Source: Chamaecyparis obtusa (Eukaryota > Streptophyta > Pinopsida > Cupressales > Cupressaceae). From it: a stretch of DNA of 64,000 nt. Positions 49,201 to 60,038 of this stretch are shown piece by piece (the stretch's first letter is position 1; each line of letters begins with the position of its first letter). Under the pieces are notes generated by a model. The model ran no database searches, had not been told where the DNA came from, and saw nothing but the letters and a program-made list of their open reading frames with translations. Location of the stretch: contig BSBK01002799.1 of assembly GCA_027943335.1 (NCBI GenBank), positions 1,197,001 through 1,261,000 of the forward strand. The letters are read 5' to 3'. The translations under genes and the position numbers were made by a program.

Positions 49201-50739
49201 AACTAAAGGGTATTATAAAATAACTTAATATCATACAACTATATTACTCAAATATACAATAAAAGATTATTTGTATTCATTCATACACATATGTAATATT
49301 ATCCTAACATATATGCATATGCCATCATTAATTACATCAATATCTATATATATAACCTATCCTCATTATTAATAATTAATAATTGAGAATAATATACCTC
49401 GCATTATTTAATATTTAATTATTAATAATATTATACTTTACATTAATCCCAAAATATACACCATCAACAATATCTACAATAATTAACATATAATCACATA
49501 TAAATTATATATATATAAATACATATATGTGTGCACCCATATATATATTTCCATATATATATATATTTATATTTATATAGATACATGCCAAATACCAAAC
49601 ACTATAATCTATAAGATTATGAAGTAATAGATCACAATATTATTACCTATTTATAATTACTATAGGATATAATCACTGAGGTAGAATAAAATCACACACC
49701 TCAAAATAAACCTAATCATCCAAAGAGGCCTTACAAATCATCTATGAAACATATCGAGAAAATCATAAGATCAAACAAGGTCAACCAAAGTCAACAAGGA
49801 AAGTCAAGCCAAACTCCTGAAACACAACATAGAAAGATTAACTAAGAATCATACCAAGAAGGAGAAATAAATAAAATGAGTAAACAAATCATACAACCAA
49901 ATGAATTCAAGTGGTCACAAGGCACTAACTACAACCATGCCCAACCGGGTGCGTTGGATCTGGGTTTTTGACCCAAAGGTTGACTGACAAAGAAGGAACC
50001 CTAATATTCCCAAATTGGAATAATGACAAAGGAAGACTCATGTAGGGGCCTTAGTACTATCTCCATAACAACAACCATCGAGGATTTGAGGGCATGCTCA
50101 GACCTGTGAAGCCAGGTGAAGTCGATGCCCAGTACCTGCAAGCCTGCATCACAAAGAAGAAATACATATGCACGGATATACATATAAAAGAAAACATTAC
50201 AGACAGATGACCAAGATCGATACATCGTGTGGACCTCAGCTATGTGAGTAACTACGACTTCGTCCTGAATCATGAAAACACATCATGTATATATATACAC
50301 TCAAAGCATGTAGCATCATCATAATGAAGGTTAGAATCTCAAGCATTGTGTTAGTCTCTTATCAATACTAATAATAAATTAACATAATCAAATCATCAAG
50401 TGAGATACAAGATTCATCCAAGGTAACCTTAATAGAAGAAAATATAAATAACCACTTATATATATCTATCAAGTACATATCATATAACATCCTAACTATG
50501 TTCATAAAGGTCTTGTAGGTACTCAATACATACATGGAGATAGATACATACAAAAATGATACCTTTAGATAGTATGTCTGATATTAGAATCATTGAGTAC
50601 TAGCTTATGAAATTATTATAAACAATTATAGGAATAGATCAAACAAGTATCGTGTACAACTTAAGCTGTAAGAAAACATCGAAGGATCTTAATTCTTTCA
50701 AAAACACAAAACTTATATTAGGGTTAGAAGGGTATTACA
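46237..50739 (-). repeat. 5' LTR of LARD-type element
   Basis: 4503 bases, the near-identical partner of 39384-43886 at a constant offset of 6853. Differences I noted include GCAAG/GAAAG at 46292, ATACC/GTACC at 47562 and AAGATCG/AGGATCG at 50214. It ends GGGTATTACA followed by TAATC. Confidence 0.95.
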
Positions 50740-50744
50740 TAATC
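50740..50744. repeat. Target-site duplication TAATC (right)
   Basis: Exact repeat of 39379-39383. Confidence 0.9.
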
Positions 50745-51275
50745 AATCTGAATTCCAAAATCCTTTATCATCTGGTTGATCCAAACAATTATAGAGCAAT
50801 TCAAGGCTGTTGCAACATACTCTGCTTCTATTGTTGACTGAGAAATATAATTTTGTTTCTTGCTTGTCCAAGTGACATGTCTATCACTAAGAAACACTAC
50901 TCCACCTGATGTACTTTTTCTATCATCAACACATCTTGCCCAATCTACATTAGTGTACACATGAAGCTCAACATTGACTAAATTAGGATACCATGGACCA
51001 TAATCTATAGCACCTTGCAAGTATTTGAATATCCTTTTTACTGCCATGAGGTGAATTTGTTTAGGCTCTACTACAAATCTTCCAACTATGCCAACTACAT
51101 TGGAAATATCAGGTCTAGTCTGAGTAAGATAAATAAGTTTTCCAATCATTGACCTGTACAATGCTATATCTACTGCTGGTGAGTCATCTTCTTTTGTAAG
51201 CTTGCATCTAGTAATCATAGGAGTCCCTATTGGCTTGCAATCATCCATCTTTAATTTCTTTAATATTTCTTTCAC
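50745..51275 (-). pseudogene. Copia-A RT end and RNase H, N-terminal part
   Basis: From 51275 the frame reads MKEILKKLKMDDCKPIGTPM, then SMIGKLIYLTQTRPDISNVVG (RT-RNase H joint). The RNase H part follows with VYTNVDWARCVDDRKSTSG, TSKKQNYISQS and IEAEYVATALNCS. The first catalytic Asp of RNase H (YTDADW in the family) reads Asn here. The frame is open for 183 codons into the LTR of the insertion, so apart from the Asn change this part looks well preserved. Confidence 0.85.
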
Positions 51276-52040
51276 ATACTTGGACTGATTAATGAAAATA
51301 CCTTTCTCTATCTATTACACATTCAATCCTAAAAAGTATTTGATAGGACCAATCATACTCATCTCGAATTCATTTTGCATCTCCTTAGAAAATTTAGCAT
51401 TATGTTTTTCATTACCTCCAAACATAATATCATCAAAAAATATAGCTACAACTAACAAACCTTCAGATGTCTCTCTTATGAATAGATTATAGGTTGCTAC
51501 TCCTTTCTTGAATCCGATCTTTGTTAGATACCCATCTAGTATTTCATACCATGCTCTAAGGGCTTTCTTAAGTCTATAGAGGGCCTTCTTCAATCTGAAT
51601 ATCATATCAAGTTTGTCTAATAAGGTGAATCCTTCTAGCTATTCAATGTATACTTCTTCTTTCAAATCTCCATTTGGGAATACTGACTTGACATCCATCT
51701 AATAAACTTTGAATTTTTTGACAGTAGCATTATCTAGAAACAACTTAATAGCTTCTAATCTTCTTATAGGTGAAAATGTGTCTGAATAATCAATGCCTTC
51801 TCTTTGTGCATATCATTTGCATACTAACCTTGCTATGTTTCTCACAACTATACCATCTTCATTCAACATGTTTTTGAATATCCACTTTTTTCCAATCACA
51901 TTCTTATCTCTAGGTCTTGGGACTAGTTCTCAACTATCATTCTTAATAATCTAATCAAGTTCTTCTTTCATAGCATCATGCCAATTTGAATCATTACAAG
52001 CATCTTCAATACTTAAAGGTCCAATATAAGATAGTAAACA
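51276..52040 (-). pseudogene. Copia-A reverse transcriptase, broken
   Basis: The minus-strand RT shows SNWHDAMKEELDQI (about 51990), a PRPRDKNVIG segment and then GIDYSDTFSPI. MDVKSVFPNGDLKEEVYIE is at about 51700, LKKALYRLKKALRAWYE at about 51590, and the active site reads FFDDIMFGG at about 51430 (YVDD is usual). Stops interrupt it near 51900, 51700, 51650 and 51310. The order and motifs are standard Copia. The Asp pair survives but the protein cannot be produced whole. Confidence 0.85.
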
Positions 52041-52313
52041 TACCGCTTCATTGCTAGTTGTGTTCTTTTCTTGTGATCTTGTTAAGACTTTTCAGCTTTG
52101 ATCTCCAATGATTTCTTTCTTGGAATGGTTTCTAGATGTAAACTTTGGAACCTTAGTTAATGCAGACTCATCAACCTTAGGAGTTTCTTCTTCACTTGTC
52201 TCAGGGTCATTGAATAATATATCAATATTGTCAAACATTTCTTCAATAACTATCTCACTAGTGGAGGGTCTGGGTTCTTCTTGAATGATGGGTGAGTAAT
52301 CATGATATCTTTC
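52041..52313 (-). pseudogene. Copia-A integrase C-terminus / RT linker
   Basis: A low-complexity, Ser/Glu-rich linker between integrase and RT, with stops and no catalytic motif. This region is variable in all Copia elements; it is listed so that the gap is accounted for. Confidence 0.5.
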
Positions 52314-53178
52314 TTAAACCATGAAATTTTCATCAATCTTAACATGAGCTCTTTCAATGATCTTTTTCAATCTTAAATTGAAACATCTATAAGCTTTACT
52401 TTTGGTAGAGTAAACAAGGAAAATACCTTCATCACTTCTTGCATCAAACTTGCCTACTTCTTCATCTCTCTTGATGTAGCACTTGCTTCCAAATATTCTG
52501 AAGTATTTTATTATGGGAACATTACCAAACCATAGCTCATATGGTGTTTTGTTAGTGCTAGGCCTCAATTGAAATTTATTGATGGTGTAGACTATTGTAT
52601 TGACCGCATCTCTCCAATAGGTGTGTGCAACTTTTCCTTCTATCATAATGGTGTGCGTTGTATCAAGAATGATCCTATTCCTTCTCTTTGTAATTCCATT
52701 CTACTGAGGGGTTCTAGGTGCACTTAATTGTCTCTTTATGCCATGCTCTTCATAGTACTCATATAATCTTTTAGAGGTGAATTCTCCTCCTCTATCTGAT
52801 CTCAAACATTTTATCTTTAGTCCAGATTCATTTTCAACCTTAGCTTTGAATATTTTGAACTTCTCAAATGCTTCTGACTTATCTTTCAATAACACAACCC
52901 ACATCATCCTAGTATAATCATCAACAAACAAAATGAAATACCTTTCACCATAGTATGATCTTGTTTGAGTTGGACCACATAGGTCTATATGAATCAAATC
53001 TAACTTGTTTCTCTGCTAAATTGTGCTTGCTTCTGAATCAATTTCTGACATGCTTTCCCATCATACATTCCCTGCATATAGTATCAACTGGATTTGCTAT
53101 GCTGGGTAGATCTCTTACTACCTTTACATTACATATCTTTATTATGTTATCAAAATTGATATGACATAGTCTTTCATG
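52314..53178 (-). pseudogene. Copia-A integrase, broken
   Basis: The zinc-binding part (HERLCHINFDN, then CRECMMGKHV) spans 53175-53040, with HHCC residues visible. The core has IHIDLCGP (D), LRSDRGGEF (D) and PQ-stop-NGITKRRNR at 52710-52675, where the family has GVAERKNR. The catalytic Glu is thus Lys, next to a TAG. Downstream, YWRDAVNTIVYTINK and FRIFGSKCYI match the Copia integrase tail and GKFD..S..GIF motif. A frameshift lies around 53030. It is inactive twice over: a missing DDE residue and broken frames. Confidence 0.85.
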
Positions 53179-53640
53179 CTATAACCAACCATCATCAACT
53201 TTAGCAACAAAATAACTTACTTTTGAATTGAGTTGGAAAACATTACCTCTTGTCTTTGAGCTTGATGCAATCATAACACCATCCTTGTTGTTGATGATGC
53301 ATTTGTCATCTTTAAACTCCAAATGATAGCCTTTTTCAAGTAATTGACCAACACTGAGAAGGTTATGTTTCAAACCATCAACATAGAGAACATCATCAGT
53401 ACTATTCTTTCCATCCAAGGTGATGGCTCCTCTACCAACTATGGGCTTAGGAGTGTTGTCCCCAAATCTAACCATGCCACCATTGTATTTGTCCAAATGA
53501 ATAAATTTATTTTTATCACCTATCATGTGATGTGAACAACCACTATCTATAATCCAGTCTATCCTTATATCTGCTTGGGAAATCAATGCTAGCTCTTGTT
53601 CCACTTTCTCATCTTTATGAATTGTCTTATTATTCATTTT
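53179..53640 (-). pseudogene. Copia-A protease
   Basis: The open frame reads DWIIDSGCSHHMIGDKNKF with the Copia protease catalytic DSG. FGDNTPKPIVGRGAITLDGK, VLYVDGLKHNLLSVGQLLEKGY and YHLEFKDDKCIINNKDG follow, the typical core and flap. It is open for 152 codons and is the best preserved domain of the element. The stop at 53181-53179 lies where the family has Trp before HERL. In a whole element, this would cleave the Gag-Pol polyprotein. Confidence 0.85.
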
Positions 53641-54602
53641 TTCTATAATAGAAATGAATCCAATTTCTTCTTGACCTAATTCATCATTATAATCTCCATC
53701 TCTAGCATAATAATATTTCTTAGAGTACTTAGGCTTTTAATCCTTTTCTAACTTTCTAGCTCTACTAGGACACTTAGATGCAAAGTGACCAATCTTATTA
53801 TACGAAAAGCACTTAAATGGTAATTGACCTTCATATTTTCCTTTTCCTTTCTTTTATCTTTTGGTAATCATAGCAATAAAATCATCTAAAGTTTTCTCTT
53901 CATCATCATCATCATCAAAATTACTAGAAGTGATTACAAATTTCTTACCATGAACTATTGCTTTGAAGGTTGTTTCACTCTTTGGTTTTGTCTTCAATCT
54001 TGAAATCTCAAAAGCTGAGATTTTGTTGATCAAGGTCTCTCTCTTGAAATTAGATGTAAGCTACATGGTATCATCAAGGATGTTGATCTTTCTTTCATAT
54101 TCTGGAGTGAGAGTAGTCATTATCTTGTCCATGATGTCTTCTTTCGAGATCTCTCCACCATTGTTCCTGATTCTAGCAACTGCTTCATTGATCCTTTGAT
54201 TATAAGCTTTGATGTTTTCTTCAGGCAACATCTCCAATGCAATGTATCTTTTCTTCCATATTTTTCTTCATGCATCCTTTGCTTGTTTGTTACCTTCAAA
54301 CATGTCTTCTAGGTACTTCCATATCTTATGAGTGGTGTCTACTTTTTTATCATTGAAATTTCACTAATAGATAGGGCACTGATAAGGGCTTCTTTAGAAA
54401 TAGCATTCTGATGAAATAATTCCTTTTGACTTTCAGTAGAATCAGCCTTTGCAAGGTCTTCCAAGGAAGGGATCTTGACTATTTTGATAGTCACATCAAA
54501 AAATTAAAAAGCAACACACTGCAAATGAGTCACCATCTTGTTCTTCCAATCAAGATAATTCTCTCCATCAAACCTAGGACTTTCTTTTCTAAAGAATGCC
54601 AT
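53641..54602 (-). pseudogene. Copia-A Gag, broken
   Basis: Translation from the ATG at 54602 gives FFRKESPRFDGENYLDWKNKM, the usual Copia Gag start (F.G.NY..WK..M). A KDIMDKIMTTLTPEYERKI-like capsid segment is at about 54130, and a zinc knuckle at about 53790 reads CFSYNKIGHFASKC. Its second Cys is Tyr (TGT to TAT), so the CCHC box is damaged. Several stops occur, many from Gln or Trp codons. It would package the RNA; this copy cannot. Confidence 0.8.
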
Positions 54603-54643
54603 TTGATCAACCTCAAGATGTTAAAATTTCTCTCTAAGGCACT

Positions 54644-54657
54644 TGGCTCCGATACCA
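54644..54657 (-). promoter_or_regulatory. Primer binding site of Copia-A
   Basis: Minus strand TGGTATCGGAGCCA, two bases inside the 5' LTR. It differs from the initiator-Met PBS by one base (CGG for CAG). Confidence 0.8.
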
Positions 54658-54659
54658 AA

Positions 54660-55826
54660 TGTTAGGAATAGTCCCAAGAGATAAGGGGGGGGGGGGGTGA
54701 ATCAGTTATCTACAAGATTAAATTCTTTATCCAATTAAGTATACTTAAACATAAAGCATAAACACAATGAAATAACAAATGAACACAATGCCAATATTTT
54801 GGTTATGGGGAAACCCAAATAGGTAAAAACCAAGTGGGAATTGACACCCACTAATATTTTGTACTAGTGTATTATGATCCTTGTTAGAAGATCCCTAACC
54901 CTGTTAGAAGTTTCTTTACAATATATTTAGTATAGTAGACCTCGTCAAGGGTCGGACCCTATTAGGAGTCTTTTACAATTGTCCCTGTTAGGGGAGAGGA
55001 TACACTGTCTAAGAGCTCACTACTCAAAGGGGTGAAGGCTACAACCTTCTAAATAATAGATACACACTATATCTAGATCTTGGTGAACTGCTCTTTGACC
55101 TGCAACTTGGATCAGTTCCAATGTATAGCACAAACACTTTACTTGGTCACATAGACCTTTCTCTTATGGTTCAACACTTCGCACACTTTTCTCTACTTTG
55201 CTTCTTCAACCGTGAACCCCCCTCAATTAAGTACAAATGACTAGCTATAAATATCTTTCCTCTAAATGATATAATCAAGTCAGCCTATTAGAACCACCTT
55301 GAAATCATATTAGAGAAACTATAACAAACTATGATAAACATTCTGTCAGCTCTACTATGCATGTAACACATTCTAGGACCTGTCCAATAAGATAACTATA
55401 GACGCATGTTACACACTATCGGCTCTACCAAAATAATGATATATTTCTCCTTAAGATGAATTAACTCAAGCACTCTTAACCAAACATCAATAACTCTCCT
55501 CTAAGCTTAAATCCAAGTGTGCATACCCACATGATAGGCACAACTCTAGAACCAATAAAATATTTGTTGGCTCTTCTGAATAAACATAGGAAATTGCTAC
55601 TGGTGAATAACGACTGCATAGCTTCACTTCTACTAAATATCAAACTATGCATCCATGATTTAAACATCAATAACATTTCTTCAACATATATCCAAGTGCA
55701 CAAGGCTCCATGATAACTGTACAGACAACCATACACAGAACACTACTTGTTACTCTGTTAGGAACACTGCTAACATAAGCTTCTATATAACTGTCTGTAC
55801 TAAATGTTAACCTCTATGCTCATGAT
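54660..55826 (-). repeat. Copia-A 5' LTR, truncated by insertion
   Basis: This aligns with 29115-29556 plus 37904-38630. It breaks at CTCATGAT (55826), where another LTR (TGTTGGAAAG) begins; the last about 130 bases are displaced beyond the window. It carries a run of 13 G at 54685-54697 that the other LTR lacks. Confidence 0.85.
54685..54697. repeat. Poly-G run (13 G)
   Basis: ATAA followed by 13 G and TGAATC. The partner LTR reads AACTAAGAGGGGCGGTGAATC at the same place. It may be an expanded homopolymer or a sequencing/assembly artefact. Confidence 0.9.
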
Positions 55827-56804
55827 TGTTGGAAAGTTGTGTATACTAAAGTATATGACTATATATAGTGTTTTCATTATGGAAAAAAAGTCATATAGTA
55901 GTTTGGAGTTAGGGCACTAAGTTTTTAAGATCAGAAATTAGTTAAGTGTTCAAGACTGGACAACATATAGAGCTCCTGCAGCTTAGAGCACCTGTGCCTA
56001 TGCGTACAAATGAATTATGGTATGTGCCCTAGAAGTTAAGGTTGTTAGACTATACTTATGCTTATTCTAAGAGTGCATAAGTATATATGCAAAGATGTGA
56101 AATTTATAGTCATTTGAAGTTCCACATCTAGTGTATGCTAGTAGAGAATAGAGCATAGAGCCGATAGTGACTATTTTTGTTTATGATTGTAAATTAATGT
56201 TGTAGAGGCTATGCACCCATTGTATTTAGGTTTCCAACATATGTATATGTATAATTTTAATCATGCTTAAGCCAATCCATTTAGAAGTGTTATTTGTAAT
56301 TAGTTATAGGGATGACCTAATTGTATAATTGGTATAAGCACATAAATATAAGGTGTGCCCATTGTATTCAGTATGCAAGTGGAAAAAGAGTTGTGAGAAG
56401 AAAAGTAGAGGTATGAAAAGATAGCATATGATGTATTATAGCTTTACAAGAGGTTAAAGCATCAGCACATGAAAGGAACTAATCTGACAAGCAGTGTCAC
56501 AATGACAGTTGACCTACAAATATAGTGTGTATCTGATTCATAAGGTTGTAGCCTTCATCATTCGAGTAGTGAGCTCTAGGATAGTGATTCCACTCCCCTA
56601 ATAGGGATCATTGTAAAATACTCCTAACAGGGTCTGACCCTTAACAAGGTATACTATACTAAAATCATTGTAAAGCTACTCCTAATAGGATAAAGGGTCT
56701 TCTAACAAGGATCACAAAACACTAGTGCAGATTATTAGTGGTATCAAGTCCCACCAGAGTTTTTACCTATTTGGGTTTCCCCGTAACCATATTGGTTTCA
56801 TGTG
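55827..56804 (+). repeat. Copia-like LTR, 5' part, plus strand (LTR-B)
   Basis: It starts TGTTGGAAAGTTGTG inside the Copia-A LTR. A TATA-like ATAAATATAAGG is at about 56341-56352. Its distal part (56590-56800: ACTCCTAACAGGGTCTGACC, GGGTTTCCCCGTAACC) matches, on this strand, the minus-strand sense of the Copia-A LTR, so it comes from a related family. It is cut at 56804 by a Gypsy element before any end is reached; whether it is a solo LTR or part of a full element is unknown. Confidence 0.7.
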
Positions 56805-57817
56805 TGTAATACCCTAAAATTGGCACCTATTAATTTCAAATTAGTTTTGGTGCATTTCTATCAATTTTACATCTCCAAAGTCCTAGTTTCCTAGGTAATT
56901 TTCTCTCTCCTACTTGAATTAACTCGACTTGATGTCAATTGCAAAAACCCTAATTTACATTAATCAAATATTAAAATTAATTCTTAAAGTCTTCAAATTT
57001 TATTAGCTAAATTACCCCTATAATAAATTAATTTAATCCTAAAGTCCTAAGTACTTAGAATTAAATTAAACCCACCCCATTTGTCTAATATACATGAAAA
57101 TGAATTAATAATTACTTGTTATTTGAATGGACACTCATTTTTTACTCAATAATTCATAATATTTGAAAGGTCCCCCATGTGGAAATTTCCATTCTTTTAA
57201 TAATTAATTCATGTCTTTTTGTCTCAAATGGGAATGAAGAGTCAGGAGTTTCAAATCAAGAACCCCTTCATTCTCTTCCTAGGCTTTTCTATTTAATCGA
57301 CCTCATTTCTTCATTCAAGGGAGTATTTTTAGAGAGTAATTAAACTATAGTATTTTTGTGTCTCAATTTCATTAATTCAAATCCTTTTGCATATTAGTAT
57401 AATTTCCATTTAGTTTAATATTGCATATTCATCATAGTTATCTTAATTATTTTCTCATAGCTTAATCTAATCTCATATTTCTTTTCAAGTACTTTAGATT
57501 AAATTGCACTTCAAATTTCTTTCAAGCTGTTAGTATAATTGCGTCTTCATTCTCAGTTTTAATGGCATGTTCATCTTAGTTTAATTTCCTTTTGTGCAAT
57601 TTTCTTGCTTTCAAATCATCCATTCTAGAACCGGTCTTATGGTTGTTGGCTCTCCAATCTGAGAGTAATTAAACACCCCATCTACATAGGAGGCAACAAG
57701 TCACTTCACAATAGATTTCAAATTGAGTAATTTATACTCTCTCTCATAATTAGATCATGTGAGTAATGACCATGTTGCGGTCTAGTTGAATTAGAGGTCC
57801 ACATTCAACTATATACA
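56805..57817 (+). repeat. 5' LTR of Gypsy-2
   Basis: 1013 bases from TGTAATACCC to ATATACA, just ahead of the PBS. The start resembles the LTR at 25007. A weak TATA-like word (CTATTTAATC) is at 57289. Without the 3' copy, the exact start could be two bases earlier (TGTGTAATACC). Confidence 0.75.
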
Positions 57818-57820
57818 TTT

Positions 57821-57837
57821 TGGCACCCACTATGGGG
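57821..57837 (+). promoter_or_regulatory. Primer binding site of Gypsy-2
   Basis: TGGCACCCACTATGGGG, three bases after the LTR. It resembles the TGGCGCCCACCGTGGGG type of plant Gypsy PBS with transitions (G to A, C to T). Confidence 0.7.
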
Positions 57838-60038
57838 CAGAAAGATCAATTTCTGGCCTCATTCTCATTTTTTTCTGACAAGAAATTTAAGCTCCATCAT
57901 GCGTTCATACTGTCTATGTATAGATTATCACATGAGAATCCAGAGTGTGTCGCGTGAAGTTTCACTCCCTGTAGTACTCTCTCACATGATCTGATGCATC
58001 CTCACACAGCTCCCTATACTTTCTCATGAACTGTGGAGTACTTCCTTGTGCGAGATTTGGATACAATGATTTAAAATTTTCAATTTCTATCTTTCCTATT
58101 TCAGATTTCTGATAGTTTCCTATTTGCTATTGTTTCTTATTTCTCTGTTATTTTCACAGTGTAACAATTTTTTGTAGGATGATTGACCAAGAACATAAAA
58201 CATGCTAATGGTTTGATTGCAGGATGATAGTTGAAGACTTGCTAAAATGTTGTGTTTGTTTCTTGCTTTCATTCACATAGTCTAAATAGGACTCTGTTAA
58301 AATTTCTTTAGGATTTTAATAGTGAGTAGGGAATTTGTCTCTTCATTACATGGAGGTGATGACCATGAATGAACCCAAAATCCTAATGATCTTACTAATA
58401 TGAAAAATTCTTGGGGAAGCAAAGAAAGGTAGTGAATCTTTACGCTTCTACTCGCCAGGGACTATGCTCTTCTCTCTCCGAGAGAAACAAAAACCTAAAA
58501 GCTTGTAGTTATGGTGGAGTGAAGCTAACTTGGTGATGAATCTTCTTGATGTGTTTGGGTGAGGAAATGGGATAGAGAAGTATGCTCTTCTCCCTTTGGG
58601 AGAACCAGAAAATCCAACCCCCGAATCTAAACCAAGTCCAGTGTCACCTTTAGAGCACCTGTCGGAAGTTGAACCTCCGGGAACAACCCAAGTGAGTACA
58701 CACCTTTCACCAATGATTCTACCTCACTCTAATAAATAATTTTTTGTTGAGTTTAAAGACTCTAAAACCATTTTAGCTTCCTTATCAAGACTTTGACTAT
58801 CATCTTGAGAAGGCTCTATCTGTTATACTGAGCAGTGCCACTCCTAGCCCTACTTGCAAGGGTGTATGACTTTTGGGTGTTGGTGTGGCTGCGAGGCCTC
58901 AACCCTATATCAGGGGCACCGAAGGTTAGTGTGAATGGAACCCTATTAAAAAAATTTCCTTAGCTAGTGGCCTAGCCGGTTCACCTTCGAAAGGAGTCAT
59001 AATATTTGCACAGGGAGGGGGAAGAATCTCTCCCATAGATTCCATCATAGGCATACACCTGGATGCTTGAAGGTGGTTGTGACACTGGCCCCTACTACAA
59101 GGGTAACCCTTGAACGTAAACTATTGAGTCCTTGGAAACACCAAAAATATGAGCGCCCTCTCGGGGGTGACACGTTTGTGTGAGGTACATGTATACGCAT
59201 AAGCAATAGGGAAAAGGTTGTGTCTTCTCACCATTTTTTTGTAGGACTAAGCTATGTGTTTGTTATCAAGTCTTAAACATTGTCCAATCATTATCAAACA
59301 AAGACTCCCCTTATGCTATCAAGTTGCTTTGTCCTTGATAGGTTTGTTAATGACTACTTCTTGTATCACAAATGCTTGATTTGAACCTTTGTGTCTTTAA
59401 ATGAATGCTTGAAATCCTAAAACAAGATTGTTGATTAAACTATTCTTCAAACCTATCAAGAAATTGGATTTTTTGTCAGACATCAATTTAGGTTGTACCT
59501 CAAAATTCAACTTTAACCTCGAAAGCTATGTCAGATTGTCAAATTTTGCACTTTCCTACATGAAGTTTCACTCTTAAGAGAACTTTCTCATGCGAGACTC
59601 TATTCTCTCATGCAAAGGTTGGTGTTCTCTCGCATGGCCTGGTACTCTCTTGCATGAGACTATAGCCCAGTTTTCAAAATAGAGACCTATTTCCTATTGA
59701 CTATTTGACTTTTTATCTAATCTACTTTTTGTTTGAGGTCTATTTTTTTGCTTTCCCGTTGTTCACTGTCAGAAACTGGTTATTTTTAGTTAGGAATTGA
59801 TTGATCTTTTCTTTGACTCATGTTGTCTCTTTTTGGTTTACCTTATCTCTTTATGCCTTTTGTATTTTGTGTTGTGATAGTCCTATCTTAGCTATTCTAG
59901 CCACCTCTTTTAAGGATTCATACCAGGTCCATCTTGCATCTTGGTTGTTCTAGCCTTTATCTCCTTTACATTGTTCTTAGAGACTAAGTCTAGCATTATC
60001 CTGAGTCTTCTCTCATTTCATCTTCATCTATGACTGTC
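57838..60038 (+). other. Gypsy-2 leader
   Basis: 2.2 kb without a gene. It contains repeated short words around CTCTCATGCGAGA (57950-58050 and 59570-59665). It also has a duplicated phrase, TATGCTCTTCTC followed by a Phe/Gly-like spacer and AGAACCAGAAAATCC or AGAAACAAAAACC (58467 and 58582). Long leaders are usual in Tat elements. Confidence 0.6.

Larger units (their letters stand above)
39384..50739 (-). mobile_element. LARD-type LTR element, complete and young, minus strand
   Basis: An 11,356-bp insertion with two LTRs of 4503 bp each (39384-43886 and 46237-50739), TG...CA ends, an initiator-Met PBS, a strong PPT and perfect TAATC duplications. The 2350-bp interior has no coding capacity. 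By eye the LTRs differ at about 17 positions (roughly 0.4%), with no length change, so insertion is recent relative to everything else in the window. LTR of about 4.5 kb plus noncoding interior is the definition of a large retrotransposon derivative. It must borrow all proteins. Confidence 0.95.
29115..55826 (-). mobile_element. Ty1/Copia element on minus strand, split by two nested insertions (Copia-A)
   Basis: LTRs start TGTTAGGAATAGTCCCAAG at 29115 and 54660 (plus-strand reading). The PBS at 54657-54644 and PPT at 38777-38765 give minus orientation. Removing 29557-37903 and 39384-50744 rejoins a standard Copia order: LTR, gag, protease, integrase, RT, RNase H, PPT, LTR. The first insertion lies in the 3' LTR, the second in RNase H, each with a perfect 5-bp duplication. 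The 5' LTR is itself cut at 55827 by a further LTR. All domains carry stops or frameshifts. Without the insertions the element would be about 7 kb. Confidence 0.85.

Noticed and set aside
40131..50553. Small open frames found twice (for example 40558/47411, 43148/50001)
   Set aside because: They recur only because both LTRs of the LARD-type element are near identical; no start context, motifs or codon signal.
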